Of a DNA stretch of 64,000 nt, positions 21,733 through 32,905 are shown in pieces; the stretch's first letter is position 1; each line of letters opens with the position of its first letter. Under the pieces are notes generated by a model. The model made no database searches, had not been told where the DNA came from, and worked only from the letters and a program-made list of their open reading frames with translations. The DNA lies in the NCBI RefSeq assembly GCF_023278565.1, contig NC_064675.1, positions 3,162,001 through 3,226,000 on the forward strand, in the 5' to 3' direction. The position numbers and the translations under genes were made by a program. The DNA comes from Colletotrichum lupini. Taxonomy: Eukaryota; Ascomycota; Sordariomycetes; Glomerellales; Glomerellaceae.

Positions 21733-24700
21733 TTTTGCGCTCTTTTTGTTTACTCTTCAATGAGGCTGACTCTGAGGAGTGTTATGAGAGAATCGGTGAC
21801 ACTCAAAGTGAAAATTGGCTGGGTGGTTCTTTTCGTCGCGGGGGTGTAATTCAACTTTCAACAGATTCGGACTTGCACTGCGCGCCCGCAGGTCGGTCTC
21901 TCGAAATTTTTTGATAACGGACCCGCGGATCAATTCGATAAGCTGACAGCTGGCGACCACCGCATATCTCTGGCACCAGCTGCAAGCGATGGGACTCACC
22001 AATCCGGCGTCCCTGCCACATGCAAGCTTACATCGCATCGCAAAATGCCACGGTCAAGAGGCGTCACAGCGAACAAAGAAATTTCGATGGGAATACCACC
22101 TCGCCTCGCGCCTCGCGCCCTCTCCAAGATCCCCAGATTTACCTCCTCTGCACAAGGGCCATCTATAGACTATAGGGGGAGAGGGCAGAAAAGTTTATCG
22201 CTCGGCAGATACCTGAAAAGGGGGGGGTGAGATTCCACGAGACGCCCGTTTTCCTACCCATTATGTTCATCTTCAGTTATGTGAGAAGAGACCAATATTG
22301 CTACGATCCTGCGTCTACCATACACGAGTTTTGACAACATCGTCATAGCATGCAAGGCATTACCTGCTTACCTGGTTGTTTGCAGCCCGCAAACCAATAA
22401 AAACCCCCAGCTGTGATGGACCTCATCTTTCCGCGTGGGGAAAAATCGAGAACAGTACGGAGTAAAGAGAGCGCAACCATCACCACTACCACCACCACTA
22501 CCACCACCTACTTACAGGCGCGCGGCAAGATGCAGTCACGCACGTAGTTCCGGTTGTTGGACGCACGAGCAAACCACCTACACCACCCTGCAGTTTGCAG
22601 CTTGCTAGTTCACGTCGAATGCTCTGACTGGTTCCGCAGAAGAACGATCCAAAGATCAATTGCGCGCTTCGTTCTTTCTTTCTCTCGTTCCCCAGTTTGT
22701 TCTTTTCCGGAGGAGAGGATTCCGTCACCCTGCATTTCTTGGTAACCAATCCTGGGTTGTTGGGCACCTCGAAACCAGGGTAAGCTTAAACTCGTGTACC
22801 GACACTTTGACTCATCTCGATGGTGAATGAAAGCAATCAAGAATGTCACCGTAATAAGCGAATGCTTTAGTATCCTCAGTATAAGCAAGTAGTTGGAAGA
22901 ATACTGCGTACTCGGGCCCAAATCTCGCAATAAAGTCCCATCAATTCGCACCCCGTCTTCGTAGAACACTATGGACCTCCAAAAGCAAAATGTCTCGGTC
23001 CGAATATCAAATTCAAAGATGCTCGAGCCTCAAGGGGCCCCGGCGGCGCCTCCCCGAACCCGACAGCCCAAGTTCCGGGTTGAAGTCTTTCCTTCTCGGT
23101 GAGACAAGAAAGAAAGAGAAACCCCACCCCTTCTTTCCCCCGTGGAACAAGGGCCCTCTTCACCGCATCGTGTCCACGGACCATCCAACTCCCGCGTGGT
23201 TGACGTCCCCGGGGGCGGCGGCGTAAGCGCGCGGAGGCGATTGGAGAGGCTGGGAGAGAGTTCGGATAAGACATCATACATGGCATGCATGGACATCATA
23301 CGGCATCGCGAGAGCCTTGCTCTTCGTCCTCCCCTTTCCCCCCTTCCGCCTTCCGTGCCCACTTCCGTAAAAAAAGAAATCCCTATCAATGGAACAAAAC
23401 AAAACAACCGGGGCAAGGAAATCAAAACCTGATCGCGATCCCAGAGAGCCAAAGCGTTACGATGCAAAGCCGACAAGGCCGTTCCGGTTTCCCACCCTTT
23501 CACTCCTCGCATTCCCCTCCCAGTCAGACGGCCTGCGTTCGGATTCTGTTCGTTGGCTGCCAAACCACACTCGACCAATTCGTGATCGTCCGGCGCTGTC
23601 ACATCGGAAACGAGGTTTGATTGGCCGCCAACCGCACTTTATTGTTTCAAGACAGGGTCGGTGTGAGCCATATGATTGGCTCGTTTCCTCCATTCTCAAA
23701 CCGACACCCAGTTGGTGAGTTTAGCTTGGTGCGTCGTTGAACCGGGGTTGGTCAGGTACATCTCGCACTAGGTCTGGGAAGTCACTTGTAATTGTGAAGG
23801 TGTGCTATGTAAGCAGCATTCAGTCCTCGCTCACCAGCTGCATGGATTGACGGATGGTTTGCAGATGACGAAGGTGAACAACGGCCGTCGTCTGTGAGTC
23901 CTACCCAGAGATGGGACGGAGACGTTCAAGGTAGAGGAGGCGTGTTCGGCGTATATGTGGAAAATGTATGTGCAGGCCGAGGGAAGAGACGTCTTAACTC
24001 GGCGAATCGTCTGTGCAGGCAAAGCGAATGCTACTCACAAGCCAAAAAACAACAGCCGCGTTTTTTTCTTCTGCTTGATGCCGCTGAGGAATTCCAGGAT
24101 GAAGATGTCTGTACCACCGTTCACAGTACCAAAGAAACCTGCCTGCAAGTGGAAAGAAAAAAAGGTTGTCGTCCCGAAAAGGACGAAGAGAAATTTTTAG
24201 GGGATGTAACGTCGACGACGAACCTGGAACTGTGGTGGGGTTTGGGGGTTACATGGGGGGCGTGAACATGTCGTTCGGTGAGGGGTGCGAATGCGAATGG
24301 AGATCGGTGCTGACATACTGGATGAGAAACGACCATTCGTATCTATCCGTACTGAAGACTGATAGAACCAAAGAGGTATTAGCAGAGTATTCGTCGACGT
24401 CGTGGTTATACTACCTTCATCTATGATAATCATATCAATCCCATCTAGACGTTGTGAATCGGCATGGACGCATTAAGAAACGGGAAATTTGACAGTTGGC
24501 GACGTGCGCAGGAGGTGGCTCTGGCGTCGGTGACGACGACGGCATGTAGAATACTGCAACTCTCCGACTCGTATTCTTCTGCATTTCACTCATCAACTTC
24601 ATGCCAATGGTACGTGCGTCTTGTGCCACAACTCAACTCAGCCTCTTCTCTGCCAACTGTGATACAAAGAGAAAGAGGCTGGTGACACATTGACACATGG

Positions 24701-27700
24701 GGTTGCGGCTTAACGGTTGTGGGATATGGCCAGGATCTTCAGGGACGTTTTCACATGGATCTTCCCCCTCCAACCCCCCTGCTCTTCCTGGCCTTGCCTG
24801 GCCATGACATTGCCGTGCGGAGAAGACAAGAGACAGAGTGAACCGGCACCAGCTAATCTCGCCAAACTCAGCCTTCAGGAGGCTCAGGTCAGGTCAATAG
24901 AACGAGGGGCGGGTTTCAGCAAAGGCCTGCCGCCCTACGAGTGGCTACCGATCGCCAGTGGTGGCTGTCAAGGCCGGAAATCCAGCGAGCGGAGACTCAA
25001 GACAAGATTGAGCACAACAACGCTGCCCAGGTCAATACGAAAGCCAGCTGTTGTCAACGTCAACCCGAGCGACTGCATATGGTGCTTTCTACGCGGCAGC
25101 GAGGAGCAATCAGAGTCGAGGAAATAATTTTCTGGCTAGCGGAAACGCCGTCTCTAGTCCAGAGCTTGCTTGGTCGTGAGCCGCCGCGCGCGACACAGGA
25201 GCGAGAGACGACCCATACTGTTGGCTGACCAGACTTGAGACTCGGACGGCCGATTGGGCAATCTATCATGTGCAGATTCATCCATGTGGAGTCTCTGGGT
25301 CCGTCAGGTGTGATCAGGGGTGGCGGACGTGGAGGGGTGATACTGGCGGAGGAAAAGGTGGAGAGGTACTATATTTGACCGGTGAGAGTCTCGTTTGAAG
25401 TTTGGTTGAAATATTCCGAACCTATCGACGGAAATTTCGGGCTCTATAGTTGGGTTGGCAATGAATCGGTTTGATCGTTTGTAGTCTGGTCAGTGGCACT
25501 ATGGGGCCGAAAGAGAAAAAAGCAATTCGAGAAAGACACGGCAAGGTCTTTTCGATTGTCGAGTATCGGATGCCCCTCCATTCATGGATGCCTCTATGAA
25601 GTTTTTCGGTCCAGTTTTCCACGGTGAGCCAAGATAGCGGGCGATAGACATTCGCACAGGCTTCGGTTGGAAAATGTGCTTGTCGCGACGCAGATGCTAT
25701 GTGCAGGTTAGCCTCTTTCTCGGGAGCCCCACCAAGGGATCGCAGGTAGCTGAGAAATTGTTCTCACCTTCCAATTGCCGTCGTCGCCCCCAGTGTTCGG
25801 GTTTTCTCACTTGGGGGCCGCAAGTGGCTTGAACATCTGCCGGATAGGAGAGAATCGTGAAGGGCCGACGCCCGGACGGGCCAGAGCTGCCTAGTGATCG
25901 CTCCGTCTGATGTGGCCCGCAAGGGGGCTGCAGCGCTGGCGTGCGGCAGTGACGAAGAATGAGCATTTAATAATACCACAAGGGCCATTAGGAGTTTGGA
26001 GATGGCCGGCAATGTGTGCGGGAAAGCACAGGCACAGGCACCAAGCGCAGGCGCAGGCGGTACCAGGATATCTAGACGCGATGGCGTAGGCACAGGCCAC
26101 CCGGGCTGGCCGTCTGGCAGTGTCTTTCAGGGTCCGGTGACAGGTTGAAAGCTGCCGTCTCGAGATCATCGGCTTGCCCAAGGCGTGGTTGACGCCTCGG
26201 CGACAGCGGGTTGGTACCAATATCGCGACTGATGGGCAACCCATGGAGCATCTCCGTCCTCTTGCGCCCCACGACAGACTTAGCACGTAGGAGGTAGACT
26301 TGGTCGAAAGCATGCCATCTAACACTGCGTGGTGCTCCACGGCAGTGCAAGCAATGGACGTTTCCATATATCGCTGTGATGCTGCGGTTGAAACAACCGA
26401 GTCCCGGCTTTGGATGATCCACTGGCAGGGCAGGCCCCGTCATGGCAGGTGCGGAAGTGGTTAGTGCCAGGGGCTTGATCTCGCAAGGTGAGCGAAAGTC
26501 AAAAGTTGTGAGAGAGCGCGGGCTGAATTCTGGGTGTTGCGAGGGCTGTTTGGGCACCACAGTCGTGTTGCACGTAGGCAGTTGAGCTGAAGGCGGAGAC
26601 CTGAACTGCACTGCGTACGCACTGGTGGTACGTACGTCAACGAGGGTCCCAGAAATGGAGTCGTGATAGCTTGGGTCGTCTTTGGTTTATACGATACAGA
26701 TAGTGTTGCGTGGTAGCGGCGTAGCTGAGCTGACTAGCGGTTCTGAATTGCCTCTGCTTCGGAAGCGGATGACGAAACAGGTGCCAAGCCACTTATCGCG
26801 ATGCAACGAGAACTCAGTGTCCTCTACTTTGAGCCGCGGTGATTCTCGTCGGATGAGGCCGCCATGATTCTGTGCTGCTGTAGTCTACGGCACGGCAAGC
26901 CTACCGAACCGAGCTTCGACATCGAAAAGAGGGCGAAAATGAGTGAGGGATTGTGTTGTCTAGGGACAGAGTTAAGTGTATTGAAGCCCCGCCAGGGGTG
27001 TTTCCGTCTGGTCTTTTGGATAGCATATCCGTCACCTTATTGTTGCGCCTCGGACCTTCCTTGGCTCGATCTTGACATCGGTATCTAAGTGCAAAGGAGG
27101 ATGGTTCCGATTGCTTGTCTGTTGAGTTTCCCCGTCTTTGATAGAGTGCGGTAATCACGGTAGATACATGGATGACATAGGTAAGGGCGTGTTGGGAGCA
27201 GGCTGAGCAGGTATTCCTCATACTCGGCAGGGTTACAGGTCACCCTGGCAGGTCGGGGATGTCTTGTCTCGCACGAGGAGAATTGTCATCCGGTGTCGTC
27301 AAAGGCCAACCCATGGCCCATGGTGCTTGATTGATGAAGTGCAGTCTGTGCCAATCCTGACAATCTGGTGGGAGAAGTTGTGTATCCTTGGGGAAGGGTA
27401 CGCAGTACTCCGTAGTGCACTACGTAGTTGAGGAGGGTGAGGGGCACGGGCGAGTGGGTGAGCGGTGGCTCGTGTGTTGCAGGATGGTTGGCATCGAACC
27501 CAATCAGAAACAATAGTCTGCTATTCCTGCCGCAGCGTGGGCCAACCGTCGCGGCCTTGTGAGCTTCGCCTGTGGTAGCCGTCGATTGGTGGTGAGGCAC
27601 GACACAGCGTACCTTTCGATAGGTTGTGACGGTAGAAGAGTTCCATGGTGGAAGACACTACCACGCGCTAGGTACCCGTCCTTTGGCCACCAGGCATCGT

Positions 27701-28420
27701 ACCGTGGTAGCGTTGCTGAGATGGCTTCCCGTACTTGAGATGTGGTAGTAGGTAACTACCATGCTGTGGTAGGTATGGAGTGACTTGCAAGAAGTATCCG
27801 CACCCAAGTAGGTAGGCAGGTATGCCATGCCAGGCACCTCAGGCACATGAGCAAAGGTGCCTTGCCTTAGCTTCCCCGAGGTGCTGTGGTAGCTTCCCCC
27901 TCATCATTCTAGTTGCTGGGCTTGCATTGCAGCCAGTTCTCGTCTGTGCATGGATATCGAGATTGGGATAGAGAACAAGAGGGGAGAATTGCCATTGTTG
28001 TTCATCATGCCATGGGCCCGCGATAGTTGTTTCTCTCGGATTCTGCTATTAGGAGGTCGTTGAGAGTATCCATCTCGTGGTGGGTTGGATGATTGATCAG
28101 CATCATCGGCCAGAGAGCTCCAGTCAGTCCTGTCATCCCTTCACCGTCAGTTTGTATGTGAGCCCGAATAGGAAGTGTAGACTGTGTGGGAGTTGTGGAC
28201 TAGGGGTTCCGAAAGAGCTCAGTGGGGATTTAGACAAGGAAGTGGGAGGATGTGAACAGGCAAGGAGGAAAAAAGAGCAGGAACCCACTCGGGGGAAACT
28301 TGACCTTCAATGTCAAACAGCCTACTGTGTACGGAGGTCAAGCGGCGCCCCCGCTCACCACATCCCACGCCCCTTTTGAGATTGAACACGATCAGGATTC
28401 CCACCGTCTTCCTCCGCTCT

Positions 28421-28437
28421 TTCTCTCTCTCTCTCTG
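28421..28437. repeat. (CT)n microsatellite
   Basis: Seven to eight CT units in non-coding DNA. Confidence 0.8.
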
Positions 28438-28930
28438 TCCTTGAACTGGAGTCTTTCCAGCAGCGTGGATGACAGCCCCAGCCCTGTCCCGTCCCGTCCT
28501 GTCCTCGCCTATGCTAGGTTTAGTAGTATCTCTGCGTAAGGTGGTCGAGTTGTTTGAGGCAAACCACATTGCCACTCTGCGAAAAGTACCAGGTAGCCCA
28601 GTAGCACCTCCACCATTGCTACACGCCTGCGAACCAACCAACAGCTGGAGAAGGCCCAGCGCACCCGAGCCGACGGATGCCACTCTGCATCTTGTCGTCG
28701 CTCCTGACACTGAGTGGTGCTTCACCAGGCGGAGGCGAGGGGAGAAACGTAGAAGCGTAGAAGCAAGAGGAGAACAAGAGAAGAACGGCCGCAACCGTCA
28801 GATGTTGCTGTCCAATCAATTCCGTGTTAATCAAGTGTTGAAAGACCGAGGGCCTGGGTTCTGAGGTGGCCTGGAAGTCTAGACTGCCTCCGCCGCACCA
28901 CCAGCCAATGTCACCACCACACTCTCTGTC

Positions 28931-28949
28931 GTGTGTGTGTGTGTGTGTG
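28931..28949. repeat. (GT)n microsatellite
   Basis: Nine GT units in non-coding DNA. Confidence 0.85.
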
Positions 28950-29813
28950 CTGGATAGTGGGAGAATACCACAGTGGAATCGCATTTGTGGCATGAGTGCC
29001 ATGATCAGGATACTTCGTAAGGTAATCCGTACTGAGAGAGGGGGCAAGTCAAGCTGGAACTGCTGGCAGGTGCATCCATAATCCTGTAGTATGTATACTA
29101 CGTACAGCAAGCACATGGGCGTTATGCACACACCCCTTTCCGATGAGAGGAGCCACCCCTCCCCCTTCCTGCCCTGGAATATTGTGTACGGAAGTACGTA
29201 TATATCAGCCAGTCAATCGCATCTCTTGCAGCATAGATCCCAGAAACCCTCAGCACATCCGACATTTGTTGTAGTATCGATGGATTACTGAGGTGAACTC
29301 AGCGGTACTCTGTAGGGAGTAGTGACAGGTAAACTGTATGCGGGAATGAGAAGAGTAGAGCAGAAGGAAAGGAGAGAAAAGAGCAACAGAGTAGGTAACA
29401 GAGATGGGCCTGGTGTGCCGGCTGGGCCATAATTGTGTCACTCCCGTGTTCCCCTTTCATAAGAAAATAAAACAACCACAGCTGCCCCTCTACTCCGTGA
29501 CCCCCCTCCCCCCTTCCACCCCTCTTACCTCCTGGTGTGTCGCTTTCCTCCAAGTCTCCATGATCCATCCTTCCAGCTGCTTGTCCAAGGGCCCTGGTCA
29601 GTTCTTGATCGTCTTGCTCCATCCAGTCTCACTTTATACCACTCTATCCCGTGCCTTACTGCGTATCCGCTCTCCATAAGGATACCTTACAGACCTTAGT
29701 CCGTACGGATACCTGTGCAAAAGTGAGGTGAAGTAAGGTGGCCAGCACTTTTATTTCTCGACAAACTTGTCACTGGATTGTCACCACACCCCCGTCGTTG
29801 CACTCTGTGTATG

Positions 29814-31536
29814 GCCTTTTACCCCCTTGGTCCCTGTTTTCTTGACCTGTCCTCGACTTGTCAACTTTGGGGTCCCCGTCCCCGTGCCTGTTCCAATCCC
29901 AATCCCCGTCTCATCCTCGTCCGAGTCTTGAGTATTGAGAGTCTGAGCCTGAGCCTGAGCCTGGAGGTGTCTCGACGCTTGCTTTAAACACCACCCCCTC
30001 CCCTCCATCCTTTTCAACTTCTGTTTTGTAACCCTCGTCTCGTCCAGCGCTCGCTTCTCTTCCCAACCTTCTTCACCCCGTCCATTCTTCTTCTTCTTCT
30101 ATTTCTCCTTCCCCGATACCCCCCTCTCCTCCTTTTACCGGATTCTCAAAACCCCCCCGCGCCTGGCCTTTTCTCCTCCCGACGTCGCAGACCAAGTCTC
30201 TCGCTTTTTTCTCAAACAAAACAAACCACAACCTTCTTCTTTCGTTGATTTGACCTGACGACCTGACGGACCTTGCGCTACTACTTTTACTACCAGCTTC
30301 CACCCCGTAGTCTACTCCGTCTCGCGCCAACTAATTAATACGACCATATACCCTCTTCCGCAAACCAAAACTCAACATTGGGCATCCATCTACCTACCCA
30401 TTCGGTTGACTCGAGAAAAGAGAAAGACAGAAAATACTTTTCCGCCAACTAAACCCCCCGCGGGCCCTGATTCGATCTGAGACTGATCTGCTCACTTTTC
30501 TGGACACCACCTGACACACGAGCCGACCTGGTCGACCCCATTGTCTTTTGTCAATCAGTCAATCCGTGCCGACAACCTTTCCTAGGCACCACTAATTTTG
30601 GGCACACAATCGGCCGCTGCGCATTCCACAGCTCCAGCTCCTCCCCGTCGCTGTCCGTCTCAAATCAAAGAGCGGCCAGCCAGCCAGCAAAAAAGCAGCA
30701 AAAGCAGCAGCAAGCAGCTCTGTCTCTTTTCTTATTCCTACAACATTTCGGATTGTTCCGTCCCGCCGCCATCTCTCACCTAGTCAGCCAGACCAAGCCG
30801 CTTTCCGTCTACCCACGCTCCGACTTTTCACGGCCCAGCAGCAATCAGCTACGGTACCTTGACCTTTAGAGGCCTTACCTTTAGAGGCACCACACCATCA
30901 CCTCCACCACCGCCCAGTGCACCCACAACCCGCCAGGCTAATTCCTCCCCCAGCCCGCTCTCGGCCATTCTCGTAAAGCTCAAAGCGCAAGCTCGAAGCG
31001 TCAATTGCTGCGACTCCGCGCTTCGCAAGAAAGGGCAAGAAAAACAAGGGCAAAGAGTCGTCCACTGACTACTCACCAAAGTCACTGCCACCAAGTCTAC
31101 CTTAGCCGACAAACCAAAAAAACCCGACTTAAAGTCGAGTCCTCTCGCTTCGGCCTTGGCGACCCCAATCCTCTGACACAGAAAGAGTTGCAGTCGCGCA
31201 CCTCCTCGTCAAAAGTCAGACGTCGACAACTCCATCCATCTCGACCCATTTAAAACTGGAGCATCGAGCAAGGGAGAATCGCGCATCTCAATCACCCAGC
31301 GTTTGACGACATCGCCAATTCGCCCTCTTACCAATTTACCAACGACTCGTTGCATCTCGATCAATTCTGCACGGGTTTTTCATTCTCCGAACTTGCATAT
31401 CGGCAATCGTCAAGCCAAGTGAGGCTCCTTTTGCAGACCATACAGCAAACAGGCGTGTCGGGTGCAGCAGCAGCAACCCAACCCGACCCGTCTCCTTTTT
31501 TCTCGCTTCATTCCTCCCAACCTACCAACAGCAACT
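29814..31536 (+). promoter_or_regulatory. Candidate 1.5-1.7 kb ATG-free 5' leader
   Basis: From just after the ATG at 29811 to the start codon at 31537 there is no ATG on the plus strand, while I count about 26 CAT in the same stretch. 29980-30240 is strongly pyrimidine-rich (CTTCTTCTTCTTCT-type), typical of fungal core promoters and transcription starts; downstream the sequence has A-rich and CAG-rich patches (CAGCAAAAAAGCAGC near 30690). The simplest reading is a very long leader scanned by ribosomes and purged of upstream AUGs. Whether it is intron-free and where it starts is inferred. Confidence 0.6.
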
Positions 31537-32905
31537 ATGAGCACAGCGATCGCAATGGCTCCCTCTCCGGCCCCTCACGACAGACCGTCGTTCCCTTCCG
31601 ACCTCGCTCCCGCGTCTTCCGCACAGCACGGCGCTTCTTCGCCTGCACAACAAAGACCTCTTGCACCAACTGGAACTCCCAATGCGACGGCGCATCGGTC
31701 AGGCAGCGGCAGCCCTAGGGGTGCCGCCCAAGCTCCCAAGTCATCTCCTCCCAGCGCGTAAGTTGCATCTCCACGTCCATCCTTTCACCTCGCAACCGCA
31801 GTCAATTGACTCTATCTTCCCTTCCAGCGCGAGACATGCCAGCGGTGCACCAAAGATCGTCGTGAAAAAAGAACCCAACTCCCCCGACTTGCCGACGACC
31901 CGTCACAGGCCACGCAAACTCGACCTGTCCAACAAGGGGGCACACCCGGGCTCCAACACTCCCGGCACTGCTAGGCCCATGACTGCTAGGGACAACTTGG
32001 GCATCCAGGAGGTCGGCCTTGCCTGCCTCTCGCCCGGGTTCGTTACCCAGGACCCCATCATGAAGGAACAGCTCCAGCGCAGCATGAGCGTGAGGGACCA
32101 GCAACGCATGATCATCGAGCAGAGAATGCAGCAGCAATCCGCAAAGGGCGATGGCCCTGACACCTCTGGAAAGGACCCTGTTTCTCAGTTCGCAGCAAAG
32201 ACCCCCGGCCTGTCTCGCAGGAACAAGGCCCAGCTCTCCATCCTGCCGCCCTCCGCCGAGTCTTTTGCCAACGAGCGTGTCATCCAGTCGGCCCCCTTGG
32301 GACACTCCTTCACTGGCCGCCAGCATCCTGCACCGCTGTCTCGTCACATTACAAACCAGCCAAACACTCTCTCCAACACTTCTCACATCCACCACGTCCC
32401 TGCCAACCAGACAAACAACCGTCTCCCGCCCATCAGCGATGTCTTTGGACAGGTTTCTGGCCACCCCGACAATGCTCCCACCTCTTTGTACCCCCAGACC
32501 AGCCGTCCCCCCATGGCATCACCTAGCCACCCCCCTCAGATGCAGCATGGCCCCCCTACTTCCGGACGTGCCAGAGAGTACAAGTCAGCGGAAGAGGCAC
32601 AGCACGAGATTGCCGGTGGTCGCCCCGAGCTGCTCCCTAAGATCGTACACTACGGAAACGCTCACCAGCCTCCTACGCCTCCGTCTCCTGCCCCGGGAAG
32701 CAGAGCCGCTGATCCCAGCCGCAGCGCAAGCAGGCGCCGCACCCGTGCCGAGTACGAGGACGGCAGCCCACCATTGGGCCATGGCCCTCCCCCCCAGCGA
32801 AGAGGACCATTCGGCGCCGGTCGGGACAGCCCCGAGAGCCAAAGGCAAAAGCGCGAGGAGTTCATGCAGCTCTGCGCCAGAGCCTGGGACCTTTTCCACT
32901 CTTAG
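31537..32905 (+). CDS. Unrecognised Pro/Ser-rich protein, possible regulator
   Basis: Two exons, 31537-31757 and 31828-32905 (70-bp intron), 432 aa. I do not recognise the family. The whole protein is low-complexity, rich in Pro, Ser, Gln, His and Arg. Two segments look conserved: a central block IQEVGLACLSPGFVTQDPIMKE followed by the charged helix SMSVRDQQRMIIEQRMQQQ, and a C-terminal helix QKREEFMQLCARAWDLFHS ending the protein. SARHASGAPKIVVKKEPNSPD contains a VKKEP that resembles a sumoylation site. No signal peptide, membrane segment or enzyme motif. The ATG is the first in over 1.7 kb. Isolation between 9.8 kb and 4.6 kb of non-coding DNA with a long leader fits a regulatory gene, but that is inference. 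Confidence 0.8.

Larger units (their letters stand above)
21733..29813. other. 8-kb gene-poor region with no supportable gene
   Basis: Both strands contain only short frames without domain-like composition or plausible splice joins. It holds low-complexity patches: ACC/ACT-rich at 22479-22507, GCACAGG/GCGCAGG-type at 26025-26065, dense TGGTAG/TACC motifs at 27656-27900, (CT)n at 28421-28437 and (GT)n at 28931-28949, plus exact TACGGAGTA/TACTCCGTA 9-mers at 22456 and 27406. It could be the extended upstream control region of the plus-strand gene at 31.5 kb. Unannotated non-coding RNA cannot be excluded. Confidence 0.5.

Noticed and set aside
26072..26611. 179-codon minus-strand frame in the gene-poor region
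   Set aside because: No recognisable domain, many low-complexity residues, no codon bias; overlapping frames of similar length on the same strand suggest base composition.
28219..29131. Overlapping minus-strand frames of 170-191 codons
   Set aside because: They run through the (CT)n and (GT)n microsatellites and show no consistent protein composition.
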